Shown here in pieces: positions 1-9,368 of a stretch of DNA of 64,000 nt. Below the pieces are notes generated by a model that made no database searches, was not told where the DNA came from, and saw nothing but the letters and a program-made list of their open reading frames with translations. The position numbers and the translations under genes are program-made. The DNA is taken from the NCBI RefSeq assembly GCF_026222555.1, contig NZ_CP098511.1, positions 415,501-479,500 on the forward strand, given 5' to 3'. The DNA comes from Aquimarina sp. ERC-38 (GTDB taxonomy: Bacteria > Bacteroidota > Bacteroidia > Flavobacteriales > Flavobacteriaceae). Within the stretch, counting starts at the first letter, position 1; each line of letters opens with the position of its first letter.

Positions 1-100
1 ATTCTCAATATATGGCTTACATGTAATCTTGTTAGATTTTTTAATACTTTAGAGGAAATAATTAATAAAAGAATTTTTTATTCACCTATATCCCATCCTT

Positions 101-928
101 ATGAAAAAAATATTAGTTCCAACTGATTTTTCCGAACAGGCGGAAAGTGCTTTAAAGGTTGCTGCACAGCTGGCAAAAAAGTACCAAAGCCAAATTTACC
201 TACTTCATATTATTGAATTACCGGTACATCTGGTTGACTTAATGGCTACTCCTACTCCTAGCGCTCCGGAGGCTATTTATTTTATGAAAGAAACGCATAA
301 GAAATTCGAAGAGTTGTTAGCAAAAGAGTATTTGAATGGTATTGAAGTTCATGAAACCGTAAGTTTTGAAGATATTAGGGAAGGTGTAATGAGTACCTGC
401 ACTAAAAACATGATTGATTTTATTGTAATGGGGTCTCATGGATCTTCTGGTTTTGAAGAGTTTTTTATTGGTTCTAATGCTGAAAAGATTGTTCGTTTTG
501 CAAAACAACCCGTTTTAGTAATTAAAGAAGATTGCGATGTTTTTAATATCGGAAGCGTAGTGTATGCTACTAACTTTGAAGTAGAAGAAAAACCTGCTAT
601 TGCTGCCATCGCTAACTTTGCCAAGCAAATTGAGGCGCAATTGCATGTGGTATGGATCAATACTGCCAGTTCTTTTAAATCTACTAAGGAAGCAGAAGAT
701 GAGATGAAAAACATGTTAAGTGGAATTGATGTTGTACAACCTTCTCTTAGCATTTATAACGATACTAATGTAGAAAAAGGAATTTTAAATTTTGCTGAAT
801 CCGTAAACGCAGGTTTAATTGGTATTGGAACCCACGGAAGAAAAGGTCTATCGCACTTTATTAATGGAAGTGTGGGCGAAGATGTGGTAAATCATGCAAA
901 ACGACCGGTGTTAACTTATAAGATATAA
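101..928 (+). CDS. Universal stress protein, tandem UspA domains
   Basis: 275 aa with two UspA domains in tandem. Domain 1 (about 1-143) opens with ILVPTDFSEQAESAL and closes with the ATP-binding-type signature GSHGSSGFEEFFIGSNAEKIVRFAKQPVLVI. Domain 2 (about 150-275) ends with GIGTHGRKGLSHFINGSVGEDVV. The G-2x-G-9x-G-(S/T) pattern is visible in both, so nucleotide binding is plausible. Such cytoplasmic proteins accumulate under stress in many bacteria; the exact role here is unknown. It is monocistronic, converging on the next gene with a strong hairpin between them. Confidence 0.93.
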   Translation: MKKILVPTDFSEQAESALKVAAQLAKKYQSQIYLLHIIELPVHLVDLMATPTPSAPEAIYFMKETHKKFEELLAKEYLNGIEVHETVSFEDIREGVMSTCTKNMIDFIVMGSHGSSGFEEFFIGSNAEKIVRFAKQPVLVIKEDCDVFNIGSVVYATNFEVEEKPAIAAIANFAKQIEAQLHVVWINTASSFKSTKEAEDEMKNMLSGIDVVQPSLSIYNDTNVEKGILNFAESVNAGLIGIGTHGRKGLSHFINGSVGEDVVNHAKRPVLTYKI

Positions 929-961
929 GGTATACTATTGGTACAATTCCCTTTTGGATTT

Positions 962-1000
962 AATCAAAAAAAGCTGCCCTTTCGGACAGCTTTTTTGATT
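962..1000. terminator. Bidirectional intrinsic terminator
   Basis: A GC-containing stem (AGCTGCCC / GGACAGCT) with a TTTC loop is flanked by an A-run on the left and a T-run on the right, so it can terminate both the UspA gene (+) and the convergent T9SS gene (-). Confidence 0.85.
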
Positions 1001-1049
1001 TCTACGTAATTTTTAGCTAGAATTACTATTTTCTTAAACAAAGAAATGA

Positions 1050-4037
1050 CTATTGTTTTAAAAATTTTAATGTTTGTTTTTCTTTATTTCCATCAATTAC
1101 CATAAAATAAATTCCGTTAGAAAGCGACTGAATATCAAAAGTAGCACCTGAACCTCGAGCAGCAACTTCAGAAATTACTTTTTTACCAAGGGTGTTGTAT
1201 ATAGTAACTACGGCAGGTTCAGAAAGTCCTTTTAAGGCTATTATATCCTGTGCTGGATTGGGCACTAGAAATAAAGCATTAGATGCATCTACTTCCCCTA
1301 AGGATAAGGTATTACTTTTACAATTAAATACGATGGATGTCCAACGCCCTCTGGCAAAAGCGGTTGAGTTACCTTCTGGTATCTTTCCATTTGTATTTGA
1401 GTTGAATTCCACCCTCACCTTAGCTCCTTTAGTTATTGAAATATCTTTAAATGTTGCTACGATAGGTCGGTAATCAGTATCTGTTTCCGGATTTTGAAAA
1501 GTTCCAACTACTTTATTGTTAATGACTACTCTGTAAGAGCTTTCTCCGTCTAATTCTGCAAGAGTATTTAAAGCAATGTTGTAGACACCAGTTTCCCCTC
1601 TAAAGGTTGCCTCTGCCGCAGCAAACTTATCTTTATAGAGTGATGCATTAATAGCTAAGGCTTTGCGTGCTCTATCTTTATAGGCAGGAGAAAAACCAGA
1701 TACATCAATTGTCGGAAAATCAGTAAGCGCATTTAGGGTGATACTACCACAGTTGGTATCTGTGTCGTCACAATCCGTATTTACTAGAATCTGAGGGCTG
1801 GTTGTTCCTTCTTTAGCATAAAAAGAAACATCATTAGAACCGGAATGTTTTACAATCAAAGAAACTCTTTCTCCTTGCGAGATATTAGAAAGTTCCCATT
1901 CGTAAGTCTGATCTTTGTTAAAATTACCTGTTATAGAACCTATTTTTACACCTTCAGAAGGTTTATTGTTATTTGACAAATTGGCTTCGGTCCAGGAGTT
2001 AGAGGTTCCTTTAAATATATCAATCGTACCTTGTCCCGGATCATTATTGACCGTCAATTGTAATTTAATCGATTCCACTTTTTTAGTAGTGGAAGGAACT
2101 ACAAATTGTAAGTAAGCGATCCTATTGCCTCGTTCGGTTCGTAATGCATCTGTGTTTACACGAGTATTTCCTTCCAGATAAGCATCTTGAGTAGGGGCAC
2201 TTGTAAGATTTTTACAATCGGAATCCACATTGGATTCTCCTTTTATCAATGCCACCCAATCACTATTATCAGGAGCTGATAAAGTATTGGTTATTGTCTG
2301 AGGAGAGGACAGGTTTCCTCCGGTTCTGGGGTTATACCATTGTACTTTCCAGTTTCCTGACGGAAGCGTAATTTTTGTAGTTCCACCGTTAGGACGATAT
2401 ACTGCATAGATTTTACCTGCCTTAGCAAAAACATAATCATTGTTATCTGTGGTTGCTGCATCTGCACTTAACATATCTACTATATCTTCTTGCAGATAGG
2501 TATTGAAAAAAGTTAAGGCATATCCACCTTGTTTGTACTTATCTCCTCTTTTTCGATGGTCATTCCCATTAATATCCCCATCATCATTAGTGTATCCACT
2601 ATAATATTCGACTCCGGTACCTCCTGCAAGCAAGGTTGCCCAGAGCACTTTATCCCTTATTTGTTTATCAGATACTCGAACTCCTTCTGCAGCACTACCT
2701 TGTTCGTCATTTGCAACTACCCATTTTTTACCTTCGCTTCGGGATTTCTGCAACCACCTTCTCACGTCATCATGAACTTTATTTTGATTAGTTTGAATAG
2801 AAGCTCCGGTTAATTCCGATTTATTGCCTATTAATGGATTATAACGCTGGTCTTGTTCACCCGGATAGGTATGGATAACCATGTGATGGTTATACGGGTC
2901 AATACTTTTAATATACTTGGCCGTTTCTTTGACTACATTATCCTTTAAAGTAGTTTCTTCGGTTAAATTCCAGTTTAACGCTAAATGATGACCGAATCTG
3001 GCAATTAATTCCCGATAATATAATTTTCGTTCCCGCCCGAAGTTATTGCCGTCCATAAGGTTGTCATTTTCGGTTTCCATCGTTTTAAAATGAAGAAACA
3101 TTCCTTTTTTATCTCCATATTCCATAAATTTTTCCCATTGTGCCAGTTTAGAAACATCAAAACGGTCTTTATTTACTTTACTCCATTGTTGTCCCCTGGG
3201 AGTATTCCCGTATTCTTTAAGTGAGACTTTTAAGGTATGCGGAAAAACGGCACCTCCATCTCCACTGGTATTCCAGGTTAAAAAAGAAATAGCATTTGCC
3301 CCCTGTCCTGCCAGATAATTAATCATACCCAGAATTTCAGTACCCTTTCCATTTCCCCAGGTATAGGCTCCGGCATCATTTGTATTATAATCCCGTTGAT
3401 GTGGTTGCCAGGTTTTATTTCCAATTTTATTTAAATTATTATTAAAACTGGGAGTGGCATCAAAATCAACATAATTCAGGGTATTTTCGGGAGAGTCCGC
3501 TCCGGCTTTTACAAACCATACTCCGTTTGGGTTATCCGGATTAGTTCCAGCATATCTCAAATAATGTTCTCCTACATAAGATAGCATTCCTTTTTCTTTA
3601 GCACGAAGATCTCTTCCGGACTTATCAGATTCTGCTATCTGAAAAGACCCGGTTTTACCATCCATAAAACCAGCGGAAGCGCCTCCGGTTTTAATAGCTA
3701 TATCATCTCCGGTTTTAAAAGAAGCCGTCCATTGCCACCTTCCGGTTTTTCCGGGTGCAAAGTGAACTTTCCAGACTGCACCGGAATCACAACTAGTATC
3801 TGCAGGATTTTCACAACCTGCATAATACCCGGGAACGGTATAGGAGCTTGATCCGTTAGTAAAAGTAACGTCCAGGCGATAATTGGTAAATGGGTTCGGA
3901 TTACTGGATTCTGATGAATTAGGTCCTGTAAATGATAAGGTTATTTTGTGCCATCGTTTTAATTCACCTGATGGATTTTGAGCAAGGAGCATACTGCTCA
4001 TAGCACATACGGCCAGAAGCGTAAAAATTGATTTCAT
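1050..4037 (-). CDS. Secreted DUF5060 / glycosidase-like protein with T9SS sorting domain
   Basis: 995 aa multidomain exported protein. Signal peptide 1-19 (cut after LLAQ). About 22-110 resembles DUF5060, the beta-sandwich found before GH-like barrels. About 120-500 is a probable TIM-barrel core (HHMVIHTYPGEQDQRYNP, WVVANDEQGSAAEGV). About 530-600 resembles the putative collagen-binding/C-terminal sandwich (GNWKVQWYNPRTGG). About 620-745 resembles a DNRLRE/CBM-type domain. About 765-905 is a module (ARKALAINASLYKDKFAAAE) of a kind seen in marine polysaccharidases. The last ~85 residues are a type A T9SS sorting domain (VPNPAQD ... GIYFMVI). It is probably a cell-surface or secreted polysaccharide-active enzyme; substrate and catalytic residues were not assigned. 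No SusC/SusD pair lies nearby, so it is not in a classic PUL here. Confidence 0.8.
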   Translation of the reverse strand: MKSIFTLLAVCAMSSMLLAQNPSGELKRWHKITLSFTGPNSSESSNPNPFTNYRLDVTFTNGSSSYTVPGYYAGCENPADTSCDSGAVWKVHFAPGKTGRWQWTASFKTGDDIAIKTGGASAGFMDGKTGSFQIAESDKSGRDLRAKEKGMLSYVGEHYLRYAGTNPDNPNGVWFVKAGADSPENTLNYVDFDATPSFNNNLNKIGNKTWQPHQRDYNTNDAGAYTWGNGKGTEILGMINYLAGQGANAISFLTWNTSGDGGAVFPHTLKVSLKEYGNTPRGQQWSKVNKDRFDVSKLAQWEKFMEYGDKKGMFLHFKTMETENDNLMDGNNFGRERKLYYRELIARFGHHLALNWNLTEETTLKDNVVKETAKYIKSIDPYNHHMVIHTYPGEQDQRYNPLIGNKSELTGASIQTNQNKVHDDVRRWLQKSRSEGKKWVVANDEQGSAAEGVRVSDKQIRDKVLWATLLAGGTGVEYYSGYTNDDGDINGNDHRKRGDKYKQGGYALTFFNTYLQEDIVDMLSADAATTDNNDYVFAKAGKIYAVYRPNGGTTKITLPSGNWKVQWYNPRTGGNLSSPQTITNTLSAPDNSDWVALIKGESNVDSDCKNLTSAPTQDAYLEGNTRVNTDALRTERGNRIAYLQFVVPSTTKKVESIKLQLTVNNDPGQGTIDIFKGTSNSWTEANLSNNNKPSEGVKIGSITGNFNKDQTYEWELSNISQGERVSLIVKHSGSNDVSFYAKEGTTSPQILVNTDCDDTDTNCGSITLNALTDFPTIDVSGFSPAYKDRARKALAINASLYKDKFAAAEATFRGETGVYNIALNTLAELDGESSYRVVINNKVVGTFQNPETDTDYRPIVATFKDISITKGAKVRVEFNSNTNGKIPEGNSTAFARGRWTSIVFNCKSNTLSLGEVDASNALFLVPNPAQDIIALKGLSEPAVVTIYNTLGKKVISEVAARGSGATFDIQSLSNGIYFMVIDGNKEKQTLKFLKQ

Positions 4038-4194
4038 AAAAATTGAGTTTCAATCCGCTTCTATTTCTTTGTTTTTCAATAGAATCGGACCTGTGTTAAT
4101 TGTATTTAGTTAATGTGAATATAACGATAACTGATTACAATTCGTATATGTTTTATGCTTAAACTATTAAAAAAATAAGGAATAGACTATCCCT

Positions 4195-4953
4195 TTATTT
4201 CAATTTCTTCCAGATTTTTTCCAATTCGTTCTCAATCAGATGTATTTTATCATGGACTACATCTGTAAATTCAGGAATGCGATGACAAAAAATATAACGT
4301 ACCCGCCATAATTCTTTTACTTCTGAAATAGTATATGTGGCATCTTCGATATTTTTATGGTCCGCTCTTAAGGTTATTGAATTTTTAGTAACGTACAACC
4401 TTCTAAAAATAAGTTTATCATCAACCAAACTAAATACTAAGGTATTATTGTTTAGTTTTTTAATAATATCTAAAGGAACTCTTTCTCCGATGACAATATC
4501 CTTAGGGTAAAAACCCGTATCATGATGTGTCATTTCCAAGTTAGAAACGGTATATGCTCTAAATTCCTTTTCTGGGTTAATTGGTAATTGTATTACAGGT
4601 AGTTCTTTAATAAAACCTGCATCTTTATAAGAGGTTATGTATTCGCTACTATTTTTTTCCGTAATACAAGGTATTACTGCAAATTGCTCTCTTTTTAATT
4701 GCTCGGTATAAGTAGTAAGGTCTCCTTTAAATTGTAATAATTCATTGACTGTTAATTCGTTTTTTAGCAAACTATCTATTTGTATACTAAAATGATTAGC
4801 AATTTTAATAATCGTATCTATTTTAGGCTCACTTCTACCCTCTTCATAAGCTCCTAAAGTACCTCTCTTTAAGTCAAATAACTCTGCGAATGCTTGTTGA
4901 CTTAACTTTTTGACACTCCGTATCTTTTTAATATTTCTTCCAAAATATGACAT
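4195..4953 (-). CDS. XRE-family regulator with S24/LexA-like C-terminal domain
   Basis: 252 aa. An N-terminal helix-turn-helix of the HTH_3/Cro type (about 5-60: IRSVKKLSQQAFAELFDLKRGTLGAYEEGRSEPKI) is followed by a linker and a C-terminal beta-rich half (about 130-225) that resembles the peptidase S24/LexA fold (GFYPKDIVIGERV ... LVFSLVDDKLIFRRLYV). No convincing Ser-Lys catalytic pair was identified, so it may be a non-cleaving regulator. It diverges from a perfect flavobacterial promoter, and a TTGC-N11-GCAA dyad sits 4 nt upstream of its start, suggesting autoregulation and control of the rightward transcript (inference). Confidence 0.8.
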   Translation of the reverse strand: MSYFGRNIKKIRSVKKLSQQAFAELFDLKRGTLGAYEEGRSEPKIDTIIKIANHFSIQIDSLLKNELTVNELLQFKGDLTTYTEQLKREQFAVIPCITEKNSSEYITSYKDAGFIKELPVIQLPINPEKEFRAYTVSNLEMTHHDTGFYPKDIVIGERVPLDIIKKLNNNTLVFSLVDDKLIFRRLYVTKNSITLRADHKNIEDATYTISEVKELWRVRYIFCHRIPEFTDVVHDKIHLIENELEKIWKKLK

Positions 4954-5280
4954 AATTTGCTAATTAAATTTGCAATTTTAAAATTTAAATGTATATTTGT
5001 CTAACAATAATAGCTAATTCTTATTAACTATACTAATATAAACAGGAAATATGGTATTTATATTTTGCACAAATAGAAATACTAAAAAATTTAGCAATTA
5101 TTAATTACTAACATTAAACAACTTTTTATTATGCTTTTTACACTTTTACATTTTACCGATCATGCAGTTTGTACATTAGAGTTTATATGTAGGATATAAA
5201 CCATATTAGTATATTACTTACTTTTTACAACGGCATTTATAACTAAACTTACTTTAATAACCATTCAAAAAAATAATTAT
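4954..5280. promoter_or_regulatory. Divergent regulatory region upstream of the PspA cluster
   Basis: A very AT-rich 327-bp gap. A perfect TTG-N19-TATATTTG promoter reads rightwards (4970-4999). A dyad TTGC-N11-GCAA (4957-4975) overlaps its -33 box and abuts the XRE start. A second near-perfect palindrome (TTAGCAATTA T TAATTACTAA, one mismatch) lies at 5091-5111, and a perfect 8-bp hairpin (GTTTATAT/ATATAAAC) at 5181-5201. If the promoter drives the 5281 gene, its 5' UTR is about 275 nt, long enough for leader regulation. Confidence 0.6.
4970..4999 (+). promoter_or_regulatory. Consensus Bacteroidota promoter
   Basis: TTG at 4970-4972, exactly 19 bases, then TATATTTG at 4992-4999, matching TTG-N19-TAnnTTTG. 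It reads toward the YbjN/PspA genes. Confidence 0.7.
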
Positions 5281-5676
5281 ATGCAGGATCATTTCCAGTT
5301 GGTAAAGGACTATTTATTACAACTTCATTGTACTATCCATCATGAGAACAAGAAAGATGGTATTATTATGCTGAGTAAGGAAAATGAAGGAATTAAGAAT
5401 TTAATCCTAGGTATTGCTTCTCCCATCTTGATTATAGAACAGTTTATTTTTAATATTAAAAATAAAAATGAACTGGTGTACCGTAGCCTGCTTCAAAAGA
5501 ACAGGGATATTGTACATGGAGCTTTTGTTCTGGATCATACGGGTGAAAAAGTAATTTTCAGAGATACTTTACAACTGGAAAACCTGGACCTAAATGAATT
5601 AGAAGGAACTTTAAATTCACTTGGTTTATTGCTAAGTGAATATTCCGAACAGATTATTAATTTTTCAAAATATTAA
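5281..5676 (+). CDS. YbjN/CesT-Tir-chaperone-like small protein
   Basis: 131 aa acidic soluble protein without signal or membrane segments. The alternating strands and final helix (GAFVLDHTGEKVIFRDTLQLENLDLNELEGTLNSL) resemble the YbjN / type III secretion chaperone (CesT-Tir) fold. It lies 3 nt upstream of pspA, so the two are almost certainly co-transcribed. By analogy with chaperones of that fold it may bind a partner within this cluster; that is inference. Family assignment is moderate. Confidence 0.6.
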   Translation: MQDHFQLVKDYLLQLHCTIHHENKKDGIIMLSKENEGIKNLILGIASPILIIEQFIFNIKNKNELVYRSLLQKNRDIVHGAFVLDHTGEKVIFRDTLQLENLDLNELEGTLNSLGLLLSEYSEQIINFSKY

Positions 5677-5679
5677 ACT

Positions 5680-6387
5680 ATGAATTTTTTCAAACGATTA
5701 TTTAAAATAGGAGAAGCAGAAGCCAATTCGGCTATTGATAAGATGGAAGACCCTATTAAAATGACAGAACAAGGTATCCGGGATATGAAAACGGATTTAA
5801 CTAAAAGCACAGAAGCCCTGGCTCAGGTAAAAGCCTTGGCCATACGCTCCAAAAATACTACCGAAGAATTTGTAACCAAGGCTGAAGATTATGAACAAAA
5901 AGCGATGTTGATCCTTAAAAAAGCGCAAAATGGTACTATGGAATCTATCGAAGCGGATCGATTAGCAAAAGAAGCGTTGATTAAAAAAGAAGAAGCCGTA
6001 CAACAAGCTAACCGTGGTAAAGAGGAGACGGATAAATTTGATAAGTCCGTTTCTCAATTAGAAAAAAATATTCAGGAAATTAAACAGAATATCAGCAGAT
6101 GGGAAAATGAGTTAAAAACGCTGAAAGCTCGCGTTAAGGTATCTGCTGCAACTAAAAATGTAAATAAGCAAATGGCTGCTATTGACGGTTCAAGTACGGT
6201 TTCTATGCTAGAGCGCATGAAGGATAAAGTCAGCCAGGATGAAGCTGTAGCGGAAGCGTATGGAGATATTGCAAATGCATCAAAGTCCATTGATGACGAA
6301 TTAGATAAAGCAGCTAATGTTACGGAATCTAACGCAGAAGATGACCTGGCGCAATTAAAGAAAAAGCTGGGGATAGAGAAATCCTAA
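5680..6387 (+). CDS. PspA/IM30 family envelope-stress protein
   Basis: 235 aa, nearly all helical with long coiled coils. It opens with MNFFKRLFKIGEAEANSAIDKMEDP, the amphipathic helix and first hairpin typical of PspA/Vipp1, and continues with the KMTEQGIRDMKTDL segment. PspA-family proteins polymerise on damaged inner membrane as ESCRT-III-like scaffolds. The classical PspF/PspBC regulators are absent; its neighbours are a YbjN-like chaperone, an NfeD-like protein and a flotillin, so it belongs to a flotillin-linked Psp arrangement. Confidence 0.88.
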   Translation: MNFFKRLFKIGEAEANSAIDKMEDPIKMTEQGIRDMKTDLTKSTEALAQVKALAIRSKNTTEEFVTKAEDYEQKAMLILKKAQNGTMESIEADRLAKEALIKKEEAVQQANRGKEETDKFDKSVSQLEKNIQEIKQNISRWENELKTLKARVKVSAATKNVNKQMAAIDGSSTVSMLERMKDKVSQDEAVAEAYGDIANASKSIDDELDKAANVTESNAEDDLAQLKKKLGIEKS

Positions 6388-6596
6388 TTAAAATTACCGT
6401 CAAAACAAGTAACATTTTTAACTGAAACACTACTAATTGTAGTAATTGTTAAGATAACGATTAATAGCGTTTCTTGTATCACCTTATTATATGATAAGAT
6501 TGTATATAACTCTATATTTATTATTAGGCTTTGCAACCTTAAGAAGTTTGCTAACTCCTAGAAAGTAGATTGTCCAACCTTTAATTGAACCATTGA

Positions 6597-7298
6597 ATGA
6601 AAGAATTATTTGACATAGCCATATCCATCGTGAATCTCCCGTTAACCGTCCTTTTAGGAGCACTCGTACTTTACTGGATTTTAACAACGCTTACTGGTTT
6701 GGATCTTGATTTTTTTGATGGAGATATTGATATGGATGTCGATACAGATGTGGATTTTGATGCACGAGCAAATCTGGATGTTCAGGATATTTCTAATACA
6801 GAAGTTAAAAAAGAAGAGGTCCTTCGGAGACGGGGTAAGTTAAACTTTTTTCAGGTTTTTTTACTGTACTTTAACTTTGTAGGACTGCCATTTATGTTTA
6901 CGTTCACTTTTTTTGTACTGTTCTGGTGGGCGCTGACCATGGCAGGAACCTCTATTACCCATAGCTATGCTAATGATTTTGGATTTCTGTTTTTCTTCGG
7001 TAGTATACTTCCGGCCTTATTAATTACTAAAATAGTAACGAAACCTTTTAAACGATTCTTTACAAATTTCAATAATAAAGGAGAGGTTGCCCTTGAATTT
7101 TTAGGTCGAGAAGGTGTACTGCAAAGTGCTATTTCAGGAGATCGCCTGACTACTTTAGAAATAAAAATTCAATCAGATCCGATTAAAGTAATGGTACAAT
7201 CTAAAAATGGCCTGCCTATTTCAGCCAATACTCCGGTAACCATCGTCAATCAAGTAAAAAACAAACAAATTTATATTATTCAACCTTTAAATCACTAG
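6597..7298 (+). CDS. YqiJ/NfeD-like membrane protein with C-terminal OB fold
   Basis: 233 aa. TM1 is at about 10-32. A strikingly acidic Asp repeat follows (about 35-55, DLDFFDGDIDMDVDTDVDFD), then TM2-3 at about 88-145, and a C-terminal OB-type beta domain (about 160-230, GREGVLQSAISGDRLTTLEIKI). The topology matches the YqiJ/NfeD partners encoded beside flotillins. It ends 6 nt before the flotillin start, so co-translation with it is likely. The Asp-rich loop could bind divalent cations (inference). Confidence 0.75.
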   Translation: MKELFDIAISIVNLPLTVLLGALVLYWILTTLTGLDLDFFDGDIDMDVDTDVDFDARANLDVQDISNTEVKKEEVLRRRGKLNFFQVFLLYFNFVGLPFMFTFTFFVLFWWALTMAGTSITHSYANDFGFLFFFGSILPALLITKIVTKPFKRFFTNFNNKGEVALEFLGREGVLQSAISGDRLTTLEIKIQSDPIKVMVQSKNGLPISANTPVTIVNQVKNKQIYIIQPLNH

Positions 7299-7304
7299 AC
7301 ACTT

Positions 7305-9368
7305 ATGAGCAATTTAGCAAGTTTAGCCATTATTGTGGTGGCCGGCATTGTACTCCTTATCGTACTCTATTTTATAATTATTGCCATCTTTTACAAGAAG
7401 ATCCCGCAAGGAGAAGCCCTGGTTCGTACCGGTTTTGGGGGGACGGCTGTTGCCTTTGATAAAGGATTATACGTAATTCCTGTTTTACATAAAGTAGAAA
7501 TCATGGATATTGCCATCAAAAAGATTGAAATCGAACGTTCCGGACTGAACGGTTTGATATGTAAAGATAACATCCGGGCAGATATTAAAGTTGCGTTTTT
7601 CGTAAAGGTGAATAAATCCGTAGAAGATATTATTAACGTTGCTCAAACCATTGGATGTAATAGAGCTTCGGAAATTGAAACTTTACGAAGTCTTTTTGAT
7701 GCTAAATTTTCAGAAGCTCTAAAAACGGTAGGTAAAAAGTTTGAATTTGTAGAGTTGTACGAAGCCCGACGGGAATTTAGGGATGAAATTATTAATATTA
7801 TCGGTACCGATCTTAACGGATATATCCTTGATGACTGCGCTATTGACGATCTAGAGCAGACTTCGCTGGATATTATGAAACCAGATAATATTCTGGATGC
7901 TGAGGGTATTAAGAAAATTACTGAATTGACTGCTGCGCAAAATATTAAATCCAACCTAATTAAACGGGATGAGGAAAAGATTATCCGTAAACAAGATGTA
8001 GAAGCTAGAGAAGCCATTTTGGAACTGGACAAGCAGTTGGCTGAAAAAGAAGAACAGCAACGAAGAGAAATCTCTAATATAAAAGCCAGGGAAGAAGCTG
8101 AAATATTAAAGGTAAGTGAAGAAGAGCGCCTGAAGGCAGAAACAGCACGAATTATTACCGAAGAAAAAGTAAAAGTTGCCGAAGAAAATATGGAACGCCA
8201 AATTATCGTGGCAGCTAAAAATAAGCAACGAACGGATGCTGTAGAAACCGAACGGGTAGAAAAAGACCGATTACTGGAAGCTACGGAAAGAGAGCGTATT
8301 GTTACTTTAGCTCAGATTGAAAAAGAAAAGGTAGTTGAAGTAGAAAAGAAAAATATTCAGGATGTGATCAGGGACCGGGTGATGCTGGAAAAAGGAGTGG
8401 TTGAAGAACAGGAGAATATGAAAGATATTGAAGCCTTTAAAACCGCAGACCGGGATAAGCAAGTAAAAATTACCGTGGCTGAAGCTGAGGCACAGGAAAG
8501 CTTAATCAAAACTATTAAAGCAGCGGAAGCACAAAAAGAAGCGGCAAAACAGAAAGCAGAAGAAATCAATATTGAAGCTCAGGCTCAAAAAGAAGCAAGT
8601 CAAAAAGAAGCCGAAGCCCGTAAAACTTTAGCAGAAGCTACGGCTAAAGAAGAAGCAACTATCGGAATGTCCGAAGCACAGGTGATGCATGCTAAGGCAG
8701 ATGCCAACGAAAGACAAGGACTAGTAGAGGCTAATATTATTGAAAAGAAAGCAAAAGCAGAAGCAGCCGGCATTCTAGCCAAAGCTGAAGCTATTAAAGA
8801 AGAAGGTTTAGCCGAAGCTGAAGTTATTAAGGAAAAAGCTATTGCTGATGCCGCAGGTATTGAAGAAAAGGCGAATGCTATGAAAAAACTAGATGGCGTA
8901 GGAAAAGAACATGAAGAATTTAAACTACGACTAGACAAAGAATTACAGGTAGATCTTGCAGAAATCAATATCCAAAAAGAAATTGCAGATGCACAATCTT
9001 TAGTTATTGCAGAAGCTTTAAAAGCAGCCAATATTGATATCGTAGGTGGGGAAACTATGTTCTTTGACCAGATTGTCGGTCAGGTAACTAAAGCCAAAGG
9101 TTTTGACCGATTGGTAAAACATAGCGATAATATACAGGATGTTAAAGATGCCATTTTAGGCAGTGATGATGTAAAAGGTAACTTACTGGAAAAAGTAAAA
9201 GAATTTGCAACTAAATACGGAATTTCTTCTGAAGACATTAAAAATCTAACTATTGCTAATTTATTGATGGATTTAAAGAAAAAATCTAATAGTCAGGAAG
9301 AAACAGATCTTTTTAGTAACCTGCTTAATCTAGCTAAAGGGTTGGGATTATCTGATCGGAAATTGTAA
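7305..9368 (+). CDS. Flotillin-family protein (YqiK type)
   Basis: 687 aa. An N-terminal transmembrane anchor (about 8-30) is followed by a Band 7/SPFH domain (about 32-200, QGEALVRTGFGGTAVAFDKGLYVIPVLHKVE), a very long charged coiled coil rich in EA/AEA repeats (about 220-560), and a C-terminal flotillin-like domain (about 560-687). Flotillins oligomerise into membrane microdomain scaffolds. With the preceding NfeD-like gene it forms a standard yqiJ-yqiK pair; association with PspA suggests a role in membrane integrity. Confidence 0.9.
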   Translation: MSNLASLAIIVVAGIVLLIVLYFIIIAIFYKKIPQGEALVRTGFGGTAVAFDKGLYVIPVLHKVEIMDIAIKKIEIERSGLNGLICKDNIRADIKVAFFVKVNKSVEDIINVAQTIGCNRASEIETLRSLFDAKFSEALKTVGKKFEFVELYEARREFRDEIINIIGTDLNGYILDDCAIDDLEQTSLDIMKPDNILDAEGIKKITELTAAQNIKSNLIKRDEEKIIRKQDVEAREAILELDKQLAEKEEQQRREISNIKAREEAEILKVSEEERLKAETARIITEEKVKVAEENMERQIIVAAKNKQRTDAVETERVEKDRLLEATERERIVTLAQIEKEKVVEVEKKNIQDVIRDRVMLEKGVVEEQENMKDIEAFKTADRDKQVKITVAEAEAQESLIKTIKAAEAQKEAAKQKAEEINIEAQAQKEASQKEAEARKTLAEATAKEEATIGMSEAQVMHAKADANERQGLVEANIIEKKAKAEAAGILAKAEAIKEEGLAEAEVIKEKAIADAAGIEEKANAMKKLDGVGKEHEEFKLRLDKELQVDLAEINIQKEIADAQSLVIAEALKAANIDIVGGETMFFDQIVGQVTKAKGFDRLVKHSDNIQDVKDAILGSDDVKGNLLEKVKEFATKYGISSEDIKNLTIANLLMDLKKKSNSQEETDLFSNLLNLAKGLGLSDRKL

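Noticed and set aside
5131..5199. 22-codon ORF (MLFTLLHFTDHAV...) in the PspA-cluster leader
   Set aside because: Possible leader peptide, but no start signal or conserved feature distinguishes it from chance in AT-rich DNA.
8600..9031. 143-aa Ser/Ala-rich ORF antisense to the flotillin gene
   Set aside because: It is the complement of the EA-repeat coiled coil; composition is what any antisense of that repeat would give.
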